DNA from: Bacillota bacterium | GTDB taxonomy: Bacteria; Bacillota_I; Bacilli_A; Izemoplasmatales; Hujiaoplasmataceae | Length of the DNA stretch: 64,000 nucleotides | Assembly: GCA_018816905.1 (NCBI GenBank) | Contig: JAHIVB010000008.1 | Coordinates: 186,001-250,000, forward strand | Reading direction: 5' to 3' | Shown: one piece after another, positions 53,730-63,794 of the stretch | Layout of the letters: the number at the start of each line of letters is the position of its first letter | Numbering within the stretch: the stretch's first letter is position 1 | Position numbers and translations under genes: made by a program | Notes under the pieces: model-generated | What the model was told of the DNA's origin: nothing | The model's database searches: none | What the model saw: only the letters and a program-made list of their open reading frames with translations

Positions 53730-53760
53730 GAAGAAAAACGCATCCGGTTAGGATGCGTTT
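53730..53760 (-). terminator. Terminator hairpin for the minus-strand sensor gene
   Basis: AAACGCATCC (53736-53745), GGTTA loop, GGATGCGTTT (53751-53760). The A run on its left (53732-53738) gives a U tract for the minus-strand gene ending at 53821. Confidence 0.7.
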
Positions 53761-53820
53761 CAAAAATTATAAAGTTATTCATGTTCCATTCTTCTTACAG
53801 GAAATCAATATACATAAATA

Positions 53821-56196
53821 TTATTCCCAATTTTGTTTCATGACCTTAACAACAAAGGCTTTTGCAACATCGGGATCAAACTGTGTTCCGCTGCATTTCT
53901 TTATCTCTTCAATTGCATAATCCACTGATAAAGCTTTGCGATATGGCCGATCCGTCGTCATTGCTTCATAAGAATCAGCGACAGCTATAATTCGAGCGAA
54001 TAGCGGAATTTTCTTCCCAACAAGTTTTCTGGGATATCCCATTCCATCAAAACGTTCATGATGGTACAAAGCATATTCTGCAAGATGAGAGTACTCATCA
54101 GCCGCTCTCAAGATTTGGTAACCAATCTCTGTATGTGTCTGCATGATTTGGTATTCATCGAATGTTAATTTATCGGGTTTCGTCAACACATCATCTGGAA
54201 TCGAGATTTTACCGATGTCGTGAAACATCCCTGCTAATTCAAGTTCATAGATTGCTTCTTGTCTCAATTTCAAAGCTTTCCCAATTTTCGCACAAATCGA
54301 ACTGACGTTTTCACTATGTTCTTTTTCTATTTTGAACTTATCAGTTAAAGTTGAAAGAATCGCTTTAATCGCATGATTTCGAACGCTCATGCCTTCATAG
54401 AGTTTGTTTCTGTACATGTAGTTTTCAGCGGTTTTCATCACGTCTGATAGACTATGATGTTCATCTTTTAGTAATTCAAACCCAGTAGATAACGTGAAGT
54501 GTATCCCTTCGACAACCAAGCTGTCTTTATCTTCTTTGATATGTTTTGATAATTGTACCATTTCATCAAAGGTAGTATTTGGAAATAGAGCTCCAAATTC
54601 ATCTCCACCGATACGAGCAATGACGCTTTCAGGCGTTTTAATCGAATTTAGCATGGTTGACACTTTTATCAGGAGAAGATCTCCGATGTCATGACCATAG
54701 GCATCATTACAGATTTTGAGTCCATTGACATCAAACATCATGATTCCGATTGGGAATTTTTGTTCTTCAATGAATGATTCCAAGCTTCTAAAGAAAAAAC
54801 TTCTGTTGTTTAAATCGGTAAGATAGTCATGTTCGGCAAGAAATTGAATGTCATTTTCTCTAAACACACTTTCGGTCACATCCATTTGATTTCCAAAATG
54901 GCCGATAATTCTTCCTGATGAATCAATCATGCAAATATAGTCACCTTCAACCCAAATTTGAGAACCGTCTTTTCTTCTCTCATCGGTTCTGACGTGAAGA
55001 CTACCTTGATCGAACATTTGTTTCCATAGGCCTTTACCGTATTCAACATCGTGTGTAAATGAATCTCTAGGTGTTTTTCCAAGTGCTTCTTCCAATGTGT
55101 ATCCATATTGTTCAAGATACGCACTATTGACTTTTGTAATTCTTTGATGGTCAAAGACATATTCGAGTGTTTGATTCTTGTCAATGGAATCGTTCCAAAC
55201 GACTGGCTCGTCTAGCATCATGAAAAAGAAACCGCTGAGGGATTGATCGAAGAACAAGTTGATTCGTTCTTCATATTCTTTTTGGATAGTGATGTCAATG
55301 AATATTCCAGTCATCACTTGAGGGATTCCGGATTCGTTCCATGCGGTGATTTTTCCACGGACTTGAATCCATTTCCACGAGCCGTTTTTATGCTTCATTC
55401 GGTGTTCGATGGTTGCGTACTCTATCTCTTTTTTGTATAAGTTTTTAATTGTTTTGAAAGTTTTTTTTAGATCCGCAGGATGAATCAAAGGATACACTTT
55501 TTTGATGTCCATTTGTGGTAGTTCATCACTGGAGTAGCCGAGTATTTCTTTACAGCGATTGTCGATTTTAATCCATTTTTCAGAGATGTTCCATTCCCAT
55601 GATCCTGCATGGGTCGCTTCTAGAATATTATCGATGGACGCTTTTTCTTTTTTTAACTTTTTGTGATTTCTGTTTCTAAGGATTACATGCGTTGACATGA
55701 TAATGATTGCTAATCCAAGCAAGGAATAGATCAATAGTTTATATAGATTATCTCTTTGAATGTGTTCTGCAGTTATGCTATAGTCCGCTATGATAGAGAA
55801 GAGATAGGTATTTCCATCGATTTCAACTGGATAGGAACGGACTTCCACTTTCTTTAGTGTCCCATCTCCAAGAATGTGTGTAAAAATGAAATAATTTCGT
55901 TCTTCGGATGCGGCAAGCGCCATTTCAGCTGTAATCTCTTCTTCAGTCATGGTATTGATGTCATCAATATTCATTGATAAGATATCTTCATAACCGTAAA
56001 ACTCGATAGCTGCAGGATTTGCGTAGATGATTTCACATGAAATAGGGTCAATCAATAGCATAATTGAATGATGTGATTCTATTAACTCTTCATAATCGAT
56101 TTCAACTTCATCTGCATTGACATGAATTGATCCAATTGATCCAATCAAAAATGTAAACAAAAGAAGAAGTATTCCTGTTGTAAGTAACTTTTTCAT
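53821..56196 (-). CDS. Sensor with PAS, GGDEF and HD-GYP domains (c-di-GMP metabolism)
   Basis: 791 residues. A signal peptide (about 1-28) leads to an extracytoplasmic PAS-like domain (40-145), a TM helix (about 153-173), two cytoplasmic PAS domains (about 185-305 and 315-445), a GGDEF domain (GGDEF at 530-534, with FDVNGLKICNDAYGHDIGD) and a C-terminal HD-GYP domain: HD at 659-660 in FHDIGK, HH at 712-713, DGMGYP at 717-722. One protein may make and hydrolyse c-di-GMP, with balance set by the PAS inputs. Start ATG has GGTGAGG. Confidence 0.95.
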   Translation of the reverse strand: MKKLLTTGILLLLFTFLIGSIGSIHVNADEVEIDYEELIESHHSIMLLIDPISCEIIYANPAAIEFYGYEDILSMNIDDINTMTEEEITAEMALAASEERNYFIFTHILGDGTLKKVEVRSYPVEIDGNTYLFSIIADYSITAEHIQRDNLYKLLIYSLLGLAIIIMSTHVILRNRNHKKLKKEKASIDNILEATHAGSWEWNISEKWIKIDNRCKEILGYSSDELPQMDIKKVYPLIHPADLKKTFKTIKNLYKKEIEYATIEHRMKHKNGSWKWIQVRGKITAWNESGIPQVMTGIFIDITIQKEYEERINLFFDQSLSGFFFMMLDEPVVWNDSIDKNQTLEYVFDHQRITKVNSAYLEQYGYTLEEALGKTPRDSFTHDVEYGKGLWKQMFDQGSLHVRTDERRKDGSQIWVEGDYICMIDSSGRIIGHFGNQMDVTESVFRENDIQFLAEHDYLTDLNNRSFFFRSLESFIEEQKFPIGIMMFDVNGLKICNDAYGHDIGDLLLIKVSTMLNSIKTPESVIARIGGDEFGALFPNTTFDEMVQLSKHIKEDKDSLVVEGIHFTLSTGFELLKDEHHSLSDVMKTAENYMYRNKLYEGMSVRNHAIKAILSTLTDKFKIEKEHSENVSSICAKIGKALKLRQEAIYELELAGMFHDIGKISIPDDVLTKPDKLTFDEYQIMQTHTEIGYQILRAADEYSHLAEYALYHHERFDGMGYPRKLVGKKIPLFARIIAVADSYEAMTTDRPYRKALSVDYAIEEIKKCSGTQFDPDVAKAFVVKVMKQNWE

Positions 56197-56344
56197 TTCT
56201 TACCTCACCCATAAGCCCAATGCCATATATTATAACAAATCATTTCTTTTTTTCAATCAATCTTTGCGATATTGTCAAGTAATTCAATCTTTTTTTGAGT
56301 ATTTGCACTATAGGTGAATTCAATAAAATGAATGTTGACACAAT

Positions 56345-56381
56345 AACAAAAAAAACAACACTTACAATTTGAAGTGTTGTT
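56345..56381 (-). terminator. Terminator downstream of the small 56411 ORF
   Basis: On the minus strand AACAACACTT, an 8-base loop and AAGTGTTGTT (56354-56381), then a U run (A7 at 56347-56353). Confidence 0.88.
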
Positions 56382-56410
56382 TATTTGTGGATCAGAGGGG
56401 TCTCTGAACT

Positions 56411-56593
56411 TTATAGTGAAATGATAATGGTTTCCGTCTTTCTTTCTTTGTCTCTCAATCTCCAAAGTTTTGGATAAGGTCGATAGGCAGCAGGGATTTT
56501 TCTTCCCCTGAAAAGGAGTTCCATTTCCTGGCTTTTGATGTTGAAGTTATAGATGACAATTTCCTCAACTTTGAAATTCCTTCTTAGTAGCAT
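56411..56593 (-). CDS. Possible small protein (60 aa)
   Basis: The frame has an excellent AAGGAGGAAAAT site before ATG and a strong terminator 30 bp after its stop, so it looks like a real small gene. The product is basic in its second half (RGRKIPAAYRPYPKLWRLRDKERK). No family recognised. It could instead be a leader or regulatory RNA with a ribosome site. Confidence 0.55.
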   Translation of the reverse strand: MLLRRNFKVEEIVIYNFNIKSQEMELLFRGRKIPAAYRPYPKLWRLRDKERKTETIIISL

Positions 56594-56740
56594 ATTTTCC
56601 TCCTTGATGACTGAGTTATCGTACTCACTTATATTATACGCCTAACAATGTATATTTATTGTGATAAATGCATGAATAATTGATGAAAATATACTATTTG
56701 TATTTACATTGATGGGTTTTTATAACTGACTTAATTTAAT

Positions 56741-56766
56741 ATAAAAAAAAGTCCTCTCAAGAGGAC
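56741..56766 (-). terminator. Terminator of the YgjV-like gene
   Basis: GTCCTCT-CA-AGAGGAC (56751-56766) with the A8 run 56743-56750 giving U8 on the minus strand. The stretch 56594-56740 holds no gene that I can see. Confidence 0.88.
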
Positions 56767-56771
56767 GGATT

Positions 56772-57398
56772 CTACAACTCAAAGAGGTACTTTGATTGAT
56801 TATTTTCATTTTGTGAATCTTGTTTGACATATCCCATTTTCAACAAATATTTTTCGTGTTGGGGGTTATCGGAGAAAGACACTAGTTTTGAATAGCCTTT
56901 TGATAGAAATAATTCTTTTTGCTTGGTATAAACATATTTTCCCATTTTGAAATCACGATACATCGGAACGACATAATCGAGACTGACTTTAAGCGTATCT
57001 TCACTATATTTTGTCCCGACAAAGACACCTGCTGGAACTGTATTTCTAAGAATATAGAAGGTGATTCCTTCTTCATCAAAACTCAAATCGGACTGAGGAA
57101 AGAATTTTTGAATGTCCTTTTGATGAAACTTCAAATAATATTCAAAATAGACTGTACTTGCGGTGATCGGCAATAAGGTAAAGTAGTCCTTTGAATGGTA
57201 TATTTTGTATAGATAATACAGATTGATGAATGTCGTTCCTATATTTAAAAGTCCGACAGGAATCGCTCCAATCATAAAACCATAGACGGCAAAAGTAATG
57301 GACCCCAACAAATTGATCCAACGGAGTTTTTTGATTGAACTCATCAAGAGAGAAATCAAAACGATGATAGATGCGAGATATCCTAAATATTCTAACAT
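56772..57398 (-). CDS. YgjV-like membrane protein with a GNAT-like C-terminus
   Basis: 208 residues from ATG 57396-57398 (AAGAAGGTTTTATC upstream); the upstream frame lacks a site. Three TM helices (about residues 3-75) follow the YgjV pattern (LEYLGYLASIIVLISLLMSSIKKLRWINLLGSI, FAVYGFMIGAIPVGLLNIGTT). The C-terminal 120 residues read like a GNAT-type domain (VPAGVFVG, YVVPMYRDFKMGKY, NPQHEKYLLKMGY). This association is known in YgjV relatives but the function is not. Terminator 6 bp beyond the stop. Confidence 0.78.
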   Translation of the reverse strand: MLEYLGYLASIIVLISLLMSSIKKLRWINLLGSITFAVYGFMIGAIPVGLLNIGTTFINLYYLYKIYHSKDYFTLLPITASTVYFEYYLKFHQKDIQKFFPQSDLSFDEEGITFYILRNTVPAGVFVGTKYSEDTLKVSLDYVVPMYRDFKMGKYVYTKQKELFLSKGYSKLVSFSDNPQHEKYLLKMGYVKQDSQNENNQSKYLFEL

Positions 57399-57615
57399 GA
57401 TAAAACCTTCTTTCGAACAACAGATAGTATAACACAAAAGGTTCGTTTTGCATAATGAATTTGTTTACTTAGGATTACTCCAGAGCTTCACTTTAGAGTT
57501 AAGTCATTGTAAGAAGATTTGTGAATTTTTTTGTATTTTATTTTGCGCAGTACTCTTTATTTAATGACTATTTTATGCTATTATACTCACCAAACTAGGA
57601 CAAGGAGGATTCATC

Positions 57616-59334
57616 ATGGCCGTCATTAAACCTTTTCACATCAGCGATAAGAACATCGTCATCAACATCAGTTTCCTCATCTGTGATACTTCACTCAAAT
57701 TATTGGATAGCGATGGGTTTTCTCTCGTCGTTTCAAAATATTTGTCTTCGATTGATCAACACGCTCAATCCGAGCTTCAAGTCTTCAAGAAACAAGTGTC
57801 GTCTCCGAAGCAATTAATCGATATCTATAAGTCTTTGGTTATGTTTCCTTATAAGGAAGTCATTGAAAAATCAGAGAAGGACAGATCTCTTTTATCTTTA
57901 AGAAAAGAATTCTATGTATTTACAGAAGAACTATATGATTACTGGCGTCATTTTGAACGTTATGGAATCATTCAGAAGAAATTGAAATCCATTACTGAAG
58001 ACAATGAGTCATTGATTGACATGACTGAAATTCTTTCGAAAACGATTCTTTCCGTTTATCGAAAGATTACTAAAAACATTTCAGGGAAAAGCATTCAAGT
58101 GTACAGACAAACACCAGCCGGTTTGAACGCTGGTTTGATTGTATCCAAAGGCTTTTGGAAACAACCACTTGCTTATTCCAATCTTGAAGGAATCGACGTC
58201 ATCGATACCGTCATGTTAAGAACGCCTTTCATCGGTCATTCCGTGATGAATACGAGAAGCGGTCTCTTTAAAGAGTCTTTTGAGAATCCACTTCCTCACA
58301 TGAAATTAACCCAAAGACACTGGTTATGTTACCCAATCAAAGTAGGGACTTTACTTGCCTATGTTTACTTCCATAGAGATTACTTAAACCACGGCGTGGC
58401 TTTAAGTAATCTATTTGAAACCGTACCCATCAAAGATCATAACAAGCGTTCACCGAATCTTGTTTTTGTGTTCGGAGATACGTTGGAAGAATATGATAAT
58501 ACATATTACCATGATCAAACAAACGATATTTATATAGGCTATGTCTCGAGAAACCAAAAGAACGATTATTTTGGATATATGAAGAAGATGTTATTAACGC
58601 TTCACAATGTATACATGATTGATCATTTTAGGCTACCGATTCATGGGGCGATGGTCTCGATTACGCTAGAAAACAATCAAAAGAAGAACATCGCAATCAT
58701 CGGAGACTCCGGTGCCGGAAAATCTGAAACACTAGAATCGCTTCGTTTCGTCGGTGAAAAGAGCATCAAAGAACTCGTGACCGTATTTGATGATATGGGC
58801 GTCTTCTATTTTGAAGGAGATCAAGTCTATGCGGTGGGAACCGAAACCGGCGCTTTTGTCAGACTGGACGATTTGGAGAACGGTTATGCTTATAAAGAGA
58901 TAGACCGCGCTTTCTTTTTAAACCCGGAACGGGTGAACGCCAGAGTCATCTTGCCAGTCACGAGTTATGAAACAGTCATTACCCCTCATAAGGTAGATAT
59001 CTGTCTTTACGCCAACAATTTTGAAGACTTGGAAAACCCCATTCGTTTATTTCATAACGCAGAAGAAGCGCTACAGGTGTTTAGGGAAGGAAAACGGAAA
59101 GCGAAAGGAACGACTTCCGAATCCGGAATCGTTACTTCGTTCTTCGCAAATCCTTTTGGATGCGTCCAAAAACAAGCACAAACAGAAGTCTTATTACAAA
59201 AGACGTTTCAAGTCCTGTTTGAACAAGGCATTGTCGTAGGGGAACTGTATACCAAACTCGCCGTTTCGGGAAAAGAACATAGTGGCGTCAACGAAGCCGC
59301 AAAAGCTTTGTTAGAAATCATCGTCTTAAAGTAG
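57616..59334 (+). CDS. PEPCK/HPr-kinase-superfamily P-loop protein
   Basis: 572 residues. P-loop GDSGAGKS at 363-370, close to the HPr kinase motif GDSGxGKSE, and VFDDMG at 390-395. The C-terminal GTTSESGIVTSFFANPFG is like the PEP carboxykinase segment GTExG...FSxCFGxPF. The first 330 residues (no family recognised) hold an HYYNT/Y-rich beta region. It may be a distant ATP-PEPCK or a kinase. It lies seven bases before thrC, so it leads the threonine operon. A role in supplying oxaloacetate for aspartate-family synthesis would fit, but is not proven. Strong AAGGAGGATTCATC site. Confidence 0.72.
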   Translation: MAVIKPFHISDKNIVINISFLICDTSLKLLDSDGFSLVVSKYLSSIDQHAQSELQVFKKQVSSPKQLIDIYKSLVMFPYKEVIEKSEKDRSLLSLRKEFYVFTEELYDYWRHFERYGIIQKKLKSITEDNESLIDMTEILSKTILSVYRKITKNISGKSIQVYRQTPAGLNAGLIVSKGFWKQPLAYSNLEGIDVIDTVMLRTPFIGHSVMNTRSGLFKESFENPLPHMKLTQRHWLCYPIKVGTLLAYVYFHRDYLNHGVALSNLFETVPIKDHNKRSPNLVFVFGDTLEEYDNTYYHDQTNDIYIGYVSRNQKNDYFGYMKKMLLTLHNVYMIDHFRLPIHGAMVSITLENNQKKNIAIIGDSGAGKSETLESLRFVGEKSIKELVTVFDDMGVFYFEGDQVYAVGTETGAFVRLDDLENGYAYKEIDRAFFLNPERVNARVILPVTSYETVITPHKVDICLYANNFEDLENPIRLFHNAEEALQVFREGKRKAKGTTSESGIVTSFFANPFGCVQKQAQTEVLLQKTFQVLFEQGIVVGELYTKLAVSGKEHSGVNEAAKALLEIIVLK

Positions 59335-59341
59335 GGATAAA

Positions 59342-60799
59342 ATGTATCAATCAACGAGAGGAAGACAAACAGTTCACGCAAGTGATGCAATCATGAAAGG
59401 AATCGCGAGTGATGGCGGTCTTTTCTCTATGGTTGATTTTCCAAAAGCTTCTTTTCTATCCAGATTGCATGAGATGGATTATTTGGAAATAAGCAAATCC
59501 GTCCTTGCTTATTTCCTAGACGATTTCAACAAGGATGAAATTAATACACTCGTCAATCAAGCTTATTCATTTGAAAACTTTCCTAATCAAATCGTACAAT
59601 TAGAAGAAATCGGAAATGATGATCTGTTGACGCTGTACCATGGACCTACCTTTGCGTTTAAAGATATGGCTTTGACTATTTTTTCTTCTCTTTATTCGCT
59701 TGCGAAGAAAAAACAAGGAGAGAACAGAAGAACGATTATTTTGTCTGCGACAAGCGGTGATACCGGGAGTGCAGTTTTAAATGGATTTAAGAATGATTTG
59801 GATACTGAAATCATCATCTTTTATCCTCATCAACGAATCAGTCCTTTTCAAAAAAAACAAATGCACTTTTTTGAAAACGAGAGAAGACATGTCATCGCCA
59901 TTGAAGGTAATTTTGATGATTGTCAATCATTAATTAAAACTGGATTTGAAAAGATTGAACTTCAACATTCCATCTTTTCCTCCGCGAATTCAATCAACAT
60001 TGCGAGAATCATTCCTCAAGTCATTTATTACTTCTGGTCTTATGGAGAATTATTGAGAAGAAGAAAGATACAATACACTGATTCAATCAATTTCGTCGTA
60101 CCAACCGGAAATTTTGGAAATATACTCGCAGGATATTATGCGAAAAAGATGGGGCTTTTCATCCATCAACTCGTGGTATCAAGCAATCAAAACAATGTCT
60201 TGACGGATTTCTTTCGTCAAGGCATCTATAATAAAAACAGACCCTTTATCGAGACGACGAGTCCTTCGATGGACATTTTAGTTTCTTCGAATCTTGAACG
60301 GCTTCTTTTTGAAGTGAGTGATCACGATACATCTTTTGTGAAAGAGAAGATGGAAGAGCTAAAAGTCTTAGGAAGATATCAGATCCAACGAGAAAAATAC
60401 CCTGAATTAACTTGTTTTTATTCCGCATATTTAAATGAGTCTGAAGTTTTGTCTCAAATCAAAAAAACCTATAGAGAATACGGAAAAGTCGTTGACCCTC
60501 ATACCGCGGTAGGCATCGGTTGTTTGAGTAAATACCGTTTATCGACAGGGGATAAAACGACATCCGTCGTCTTATCGACCGCTAGTCCACTCAAGTTTGC
60601 GAGTTCTGTTTTAAAAGGACTGGGACGACCCTCTCCAATGACAGATATGGCGTCGTATGAGATGATGGAAAACGATTTTGGATTTAGAGTAGACCAAAGA
60701 GCCCATTCATTTCTTCAAGTGGAACCCATGGTTCCTACTTGGAAAAAAGAAAATGCATTTGAGAATCTAAAAAAGATGGTAGGTGAACTCGATGTTTGA
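59342..60799 (+). CDS. thrC: Threonine synthase
   Basis: 485 residues, the long (fungal/E. coli) class. N-terminus YQSTRGRQTVHASDAIMKGIASDGGLF, and PLP-Lys107 in GPTFAFKDMAL. Later motifs ATSGDTGSAVLNGF and VPTGNFGNILAGYYAKKMG are typical. It converts O-phosphohomoserine to threonine. Overlaps thrB by 8 bases. Confidence 0.97.
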   Translation: MYQSTRGRQTVHASDAIMKGIASDGGLFSMVDFPKASFLSRLHEMDYLEISKSVLAYFLDDFNKDEINTLVNQAYSFENFPNQIVQLEEIGNDDLLTLYHGPTFAFKDMALTIFSSLYSLAKKKQGENRRTIILSATSGDTGSAVLNGFKNDLDTEIIIFYPHQRISPFQKKQMHFFENERRHVIAIEGNFDDCQSLIKTGFEKIELQHSIFSSANSINIARIIPQVIYYFWSYGELLRRRKIQYTDSINFVVPTGNFGNILAGYYAKKMGLFIHQLVVSSNQNNVLTDFFRQGIYNKNRPFIETTSPSMDILVSSNLERLLFEVSDHDTSFVKEKMEELKVLGRYQIQREKYPELTCFYSAYLNESEVLSQIKKTYREYGKVVDPHTAVGIGCLSKYRLSTGDKTTSVVLSTASPLKFASSVLKGLGRPSPMTDMASYEMMENDFGFRVDQRAHSFLQVEPMVPTWKKENAFENLKKMVGELDV

Positions 60800-61676
60800 A
60801 ATTAAAGTTCCGGCCAGTTCCGCAAACCTTGGAATTGGATTTGATAGTAGTGCCTTAGCACTATCGCTTTATAATACTTTTTTGTTTGAAATCAGCGAGA
60901 AAACCTCTTTTGTTGGCTTTGAGAAGGCTTTTTCAAATGAATCGAACCTGGTTTACCAAAGTTATCGTTTCGTCTTCCAAAAGCTAAATAGGAAGCCTCT
61001 TCCAATTAAAATTACTTTGGTGAAACAGGAAATTCCGGTTTCTAGAGGACTGGGAAGCAGTTCCGCATGCATCATCGCTGGTGCGATGGCTGCCAATCAT
61101 GTTTTAAATCATCCTTTCACAGAACAGGAATTACTTCAATTGATGGTTGCTGAGGAAGGACATCCCGATAATCTGGTGGCGTCTTTTTATGGTGGACTCA
61201 CCAGTTCTTTCATGGATTCAGATGAAATCATCTATATGAAAAAAGATGTTTCGTTGAACCTTCACTTTTATTTGTTAATTCCGCCTTTTGAAGTCTCAAC
61301 GAAAATGGCAAGAGAGTTGTTGCCAAAAAGCCTTCCTTTCAAAGATGTTACTTCTGTTTTATCCAGAGTTCACTTCTTGATGGATGCATTTCATCAAGGA
61401 GATTTTAGATTACTTCAAAAGATTTTAAAAGACAAGATTCATGAACCATATCGGTATCCCTTGATTCAAGATGGTTTACAAATCAAAGAAGAATTGGAAG
61501 CACTGGGTGCTTGTGTTTTGATTAGTGGGTCAGGTTCCACCTTGTTGGTGATTTCAAAAGACAATACTTTTGAAGATCAACTTGTTCAGGTCAAAAAACT
61601 GTCTTCATGGGTTGTTAAAAAGACAGAGGTATCGAGAATTGGCGCTCAGTTAGATGAAGTCAGGAGCGACTCATGA
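60792..61676 (+). CDS. thrB: Homoserine kinase
   Basis: 294 residues from ATG 60792 (GGTGAACTCG spacing; the upstream GTG 60783 is in that site). GHMP kinase motifs: PASSANLGIGFDSSALALSLYNTF, and the ATP loop PVSRGLGSSSACIIAGAMAAN. C-terminal VLISGSGSTLLV. Phosphorylates homoserine for ThrC. Confidence 0.96.
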   Translation: MFEIKVPASSANLGIGFDSSALALSLYNTFLFEISEKTSFVGFEKAFSNESNLVYQSYRFVFQKLNRKPLPIKITLVKQEIPVSRGLGSSSACIIAGAMAANHVLNHPFTEQELLQLMVAEEGHPDNLVASFYGGLTSSFMDSDEIIYMKKDVSLNLHFYLLIPPFEVSTKMARELLPKSLPFKDVTSVLSRVHFLMDAFHQGDFRLLQKILKDKIHEPYRYPLIQDGLQIKEELEALGACVLISGSGSTLLVISKDNTFEDQLVQVKKLSSWVVKKTEVSRIGAQLDEVRSDS

Positions 61677-62785
61677 AAAAGATCGGTTTATTGGGCTTTG
61701 GAAGCGTCGGGAGTTCTTTTTATGATTTGCTGACAGAACACCCAATACTTTCTAAAGAATACAAGATTCAAGTGATTTTGGTTCAGTCAAGAACCAAAAA
61801 AAGAAGACAGAATGTTCAAGAATTATTGGTTTTTTCGACAAGTGATTTTCTTCAATGTCAGATTGATATTTTAATCGATGCTTCCAATGGAGAAGAACCA
61901 TCGAGTGAAATCATCCGTCGTTGCCTTCAAAAAGGAATCGATGTGATTTCTTCGAATAAAGTGGCTGTTAAGAATCATTTCTATGAATTCAATGAACTGG
62001 CGATTTCGAAAAATATAGCTTTTTTGTTTGAAGCTTCAACCGTTTCAGGAATTCCAATCATTCATGCTTTGCAAGAATTGGTTTTAGAAGATGAAATCTT
62101 CTCCATGTCAGGAATATTGAATGGTTCGACCAATTATTGTTTATCTAGAGTTTTCCTAGATAATAAAACCCTAGAAGAAGCCGTTGAAGAAGCAAAACAT
62201 CTTGGATATTTGGAAAGTGATCCCACTCAAGATTTGGATGGATTCGATTCTTTAAGAAAAATCATCATTTTGTCCAATATCGCCTATGGTGTTGATATCT
62301 TGGAAGAGTCTTGTCACAGAAGTTCTTTAACGAGTATCTCTGAAGAGATGATTCTTTATTTGAAAGAACAAGGTTACATTCTCAAATACATAGCCACTAG
62401 CTCCTATTCAAATAACGAAGTAGAGGTCAGTGTAGAAGCAGTAGCACTAAAAGAAAATCATTTCATCGCTCAAATCAATCAAGAAACCAATATCATCACC
62501 ATCCATTCTAAAAACAGAGGAATGCTTTCCTGGATTGGAAAAGGTGCGGGAGGAATACCCACGGCTTCCGCCATCATTAGTGATTTGTTTCAAATCAGAA
62601 ACAAGACCTATTTAATGACTAAAACAGAACAGATTCAAAAGATCAATTCCAAAGAATCAACATCTTTATCCGAATATTTCGTAGAAACTAAAAAAGGTGA
62701 GTTTATTCATTATGAATCGATTAATATAAATGATTTAAAGACTCAAAATAAAGAAGCGATTTGCTTCTGCAAAGTGAAGAGATAA
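61673..62785 (+). CDS. hom: Homoserine dehydrogenase
   Basis: 370 residues. NAD(P)-binding GFGSVGSSFYDLL, DASNGEEPSS and the active-site VSGIPIIHALQELV, ILNGSTNYCLSRV, PTQDLDGFDSLRKIIILSNIAYG. It lacks the usual C-terminal ACT domain (standard bifunctional or feedback-regulated forms are longer), so feedback inhibition by threonine via ACT is not expected. Joined to thrB by ATGA. Confidence 0.96.
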   Translation: MKKIGLLGFGSVGSSFYDLLTEHPILSKEYKIQVILVQSRTKKRRQNVQELLVFSTSDFLQCQIDILIDASNGEEPSSEIIRRCLQKGIDVISSNKVAVKNHFYEFNELAISKNIAFLFEASTVSGIPIIHALQELVLEDEIFSMSGILNGSTNYCLSRVFLDNKTLEEAVEEAKHLGYLESDPTQDLDGFDSLRKIIILSNIAYGVDILEESCHRSSLTSISEEMILYLKEQGYILKYIATSSYSNNEVEVSVEAVALKENHFIAQINQETNIITIHSKNRGMLSWIGKGAGGIPTASAIISDLFQIRNKTYLMTKTEQIQKINSKESTSLSEYFVETKKGEFIHYESININDLKTQNKEAICFCKVKR

Positions 62786-62786
62786 T

Positions 62787-63794
62787 ATGAAAAAACGATT
62801 ATACAACATTGCGATTGTAGGAGCTACAGGCCTTGTTGGGACAAACTTTATCAGAGTCATGGAAGAAATGAAGATTCCCGTTGGAGAACTTCGTCTTTTG
62901 GCATCGCCAAAATCGGAAGGGAAAACAATCAGTGCATTCGGCTGCGAATGCACAGTCCATACTTTAACCGAATCTTCTTTTGAAGGCATTGATTTTGCTT
63001 TGTTTTCTGCAGGAGGATCCGTCTCCAGACAATATGCAAAAATAGCTGTTTCTAGTGGCGCCGTCGTGATTGACAATTCAAGTGCATGGAGGATGGATGC
63101 TTCTGTTCCTTTGGTTGTGCCTGAAATCAATTTTGAAGACATTCAAAATCAAGGAATCATCGCCAACCCTAATTGTTCGACGATTCAATCCGTATTACCT
63201 CTAAAAGCACTGAGAGACGCTTTTGGATTAGAAAGCGTCTATTATTCTACCTATCAAGCGGTATCGGGTTCCGGCCAAAAAGGAATTGATGATTTAAATA
63301 GAACCTTAGCAGGAGAAACTCCGAAATTTTATCCTTATGACATTTCTAAAACATGCATTCCTGAAATCGATGTATTTTCAGAGAATGGCTATACGTTGGA
63401 AGAAATGAAAATGGTCAATGAAACCAAGAAAATCCTTCATGATGATTCTTTGGAAATCAGTGCGACTTGCATCCGTGTTCCGGTGGAAGTCGGACATGGC
63501 GTATTAATCAATGCTTTGTTAAAGCAAGATGTAGATTTATCCCTTGTTAAACAAGTGTTGTCTTCCTTTGAAGGAATCAAAGTCGTGGATGACTTAAAGA
63601 ACCATGGCTATCCCACATCACTCCTTGCGAAGGGAAACGACTACGTCTATGTAGGTAGAATCAGAAAAGACTTAAATAATCCATTCAGAGTGCTCTTGTA
63701 CACCGTCGCGGACAATGTCCGCAAAGGTGCCGCAAGTAATGCGGTCCAAATCTTAAAAAGATTGATTGATAAAGCAGGTGAAAACAATGATTAA
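62787..63794 (+). CDS. asd: Aspartate-semialdehyde dehydrogenase
   Basis: 335 residues. N-terminal IVGATGLVGTNFIRVMEE; catalytic Cys130 in ANPNCSTIQ; catalytic His in RVPVEVGHG. It reduces aspartyl phosphate to the semialdehyde, feeding hom. Overlaps lysC by 8 bases. Confidence 0.97.
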   Translation: MKKRLYNIAIVGATGLVGTNFIRVMEEMKIPVGELRLLASPKSEGKTISAFGCECTVHTLTESSFEGIDFALFSAGGSVSRQYAKIAVSSGAVVIDNSSAWRMDASVPLVVPEINFEDIQNQGIIANPNCSTIQSVLPLKALRDAFGLESVYYSTYQAVSGSGQKGIDDLNRTLAGETPKFYPYDISKTCIPEIDVFSENGYTLEEMKMVNETKKILHDDSLEISATCIRVPVEVGHGVLINALLKQDVDLSLVKQVLSSFEGIKVVDDLKNHGYPTSLLAKGNDYVYVGRIRKDLNNPFRVLLYTVADNVRKGAASNAVQILKRLIDKAGENND

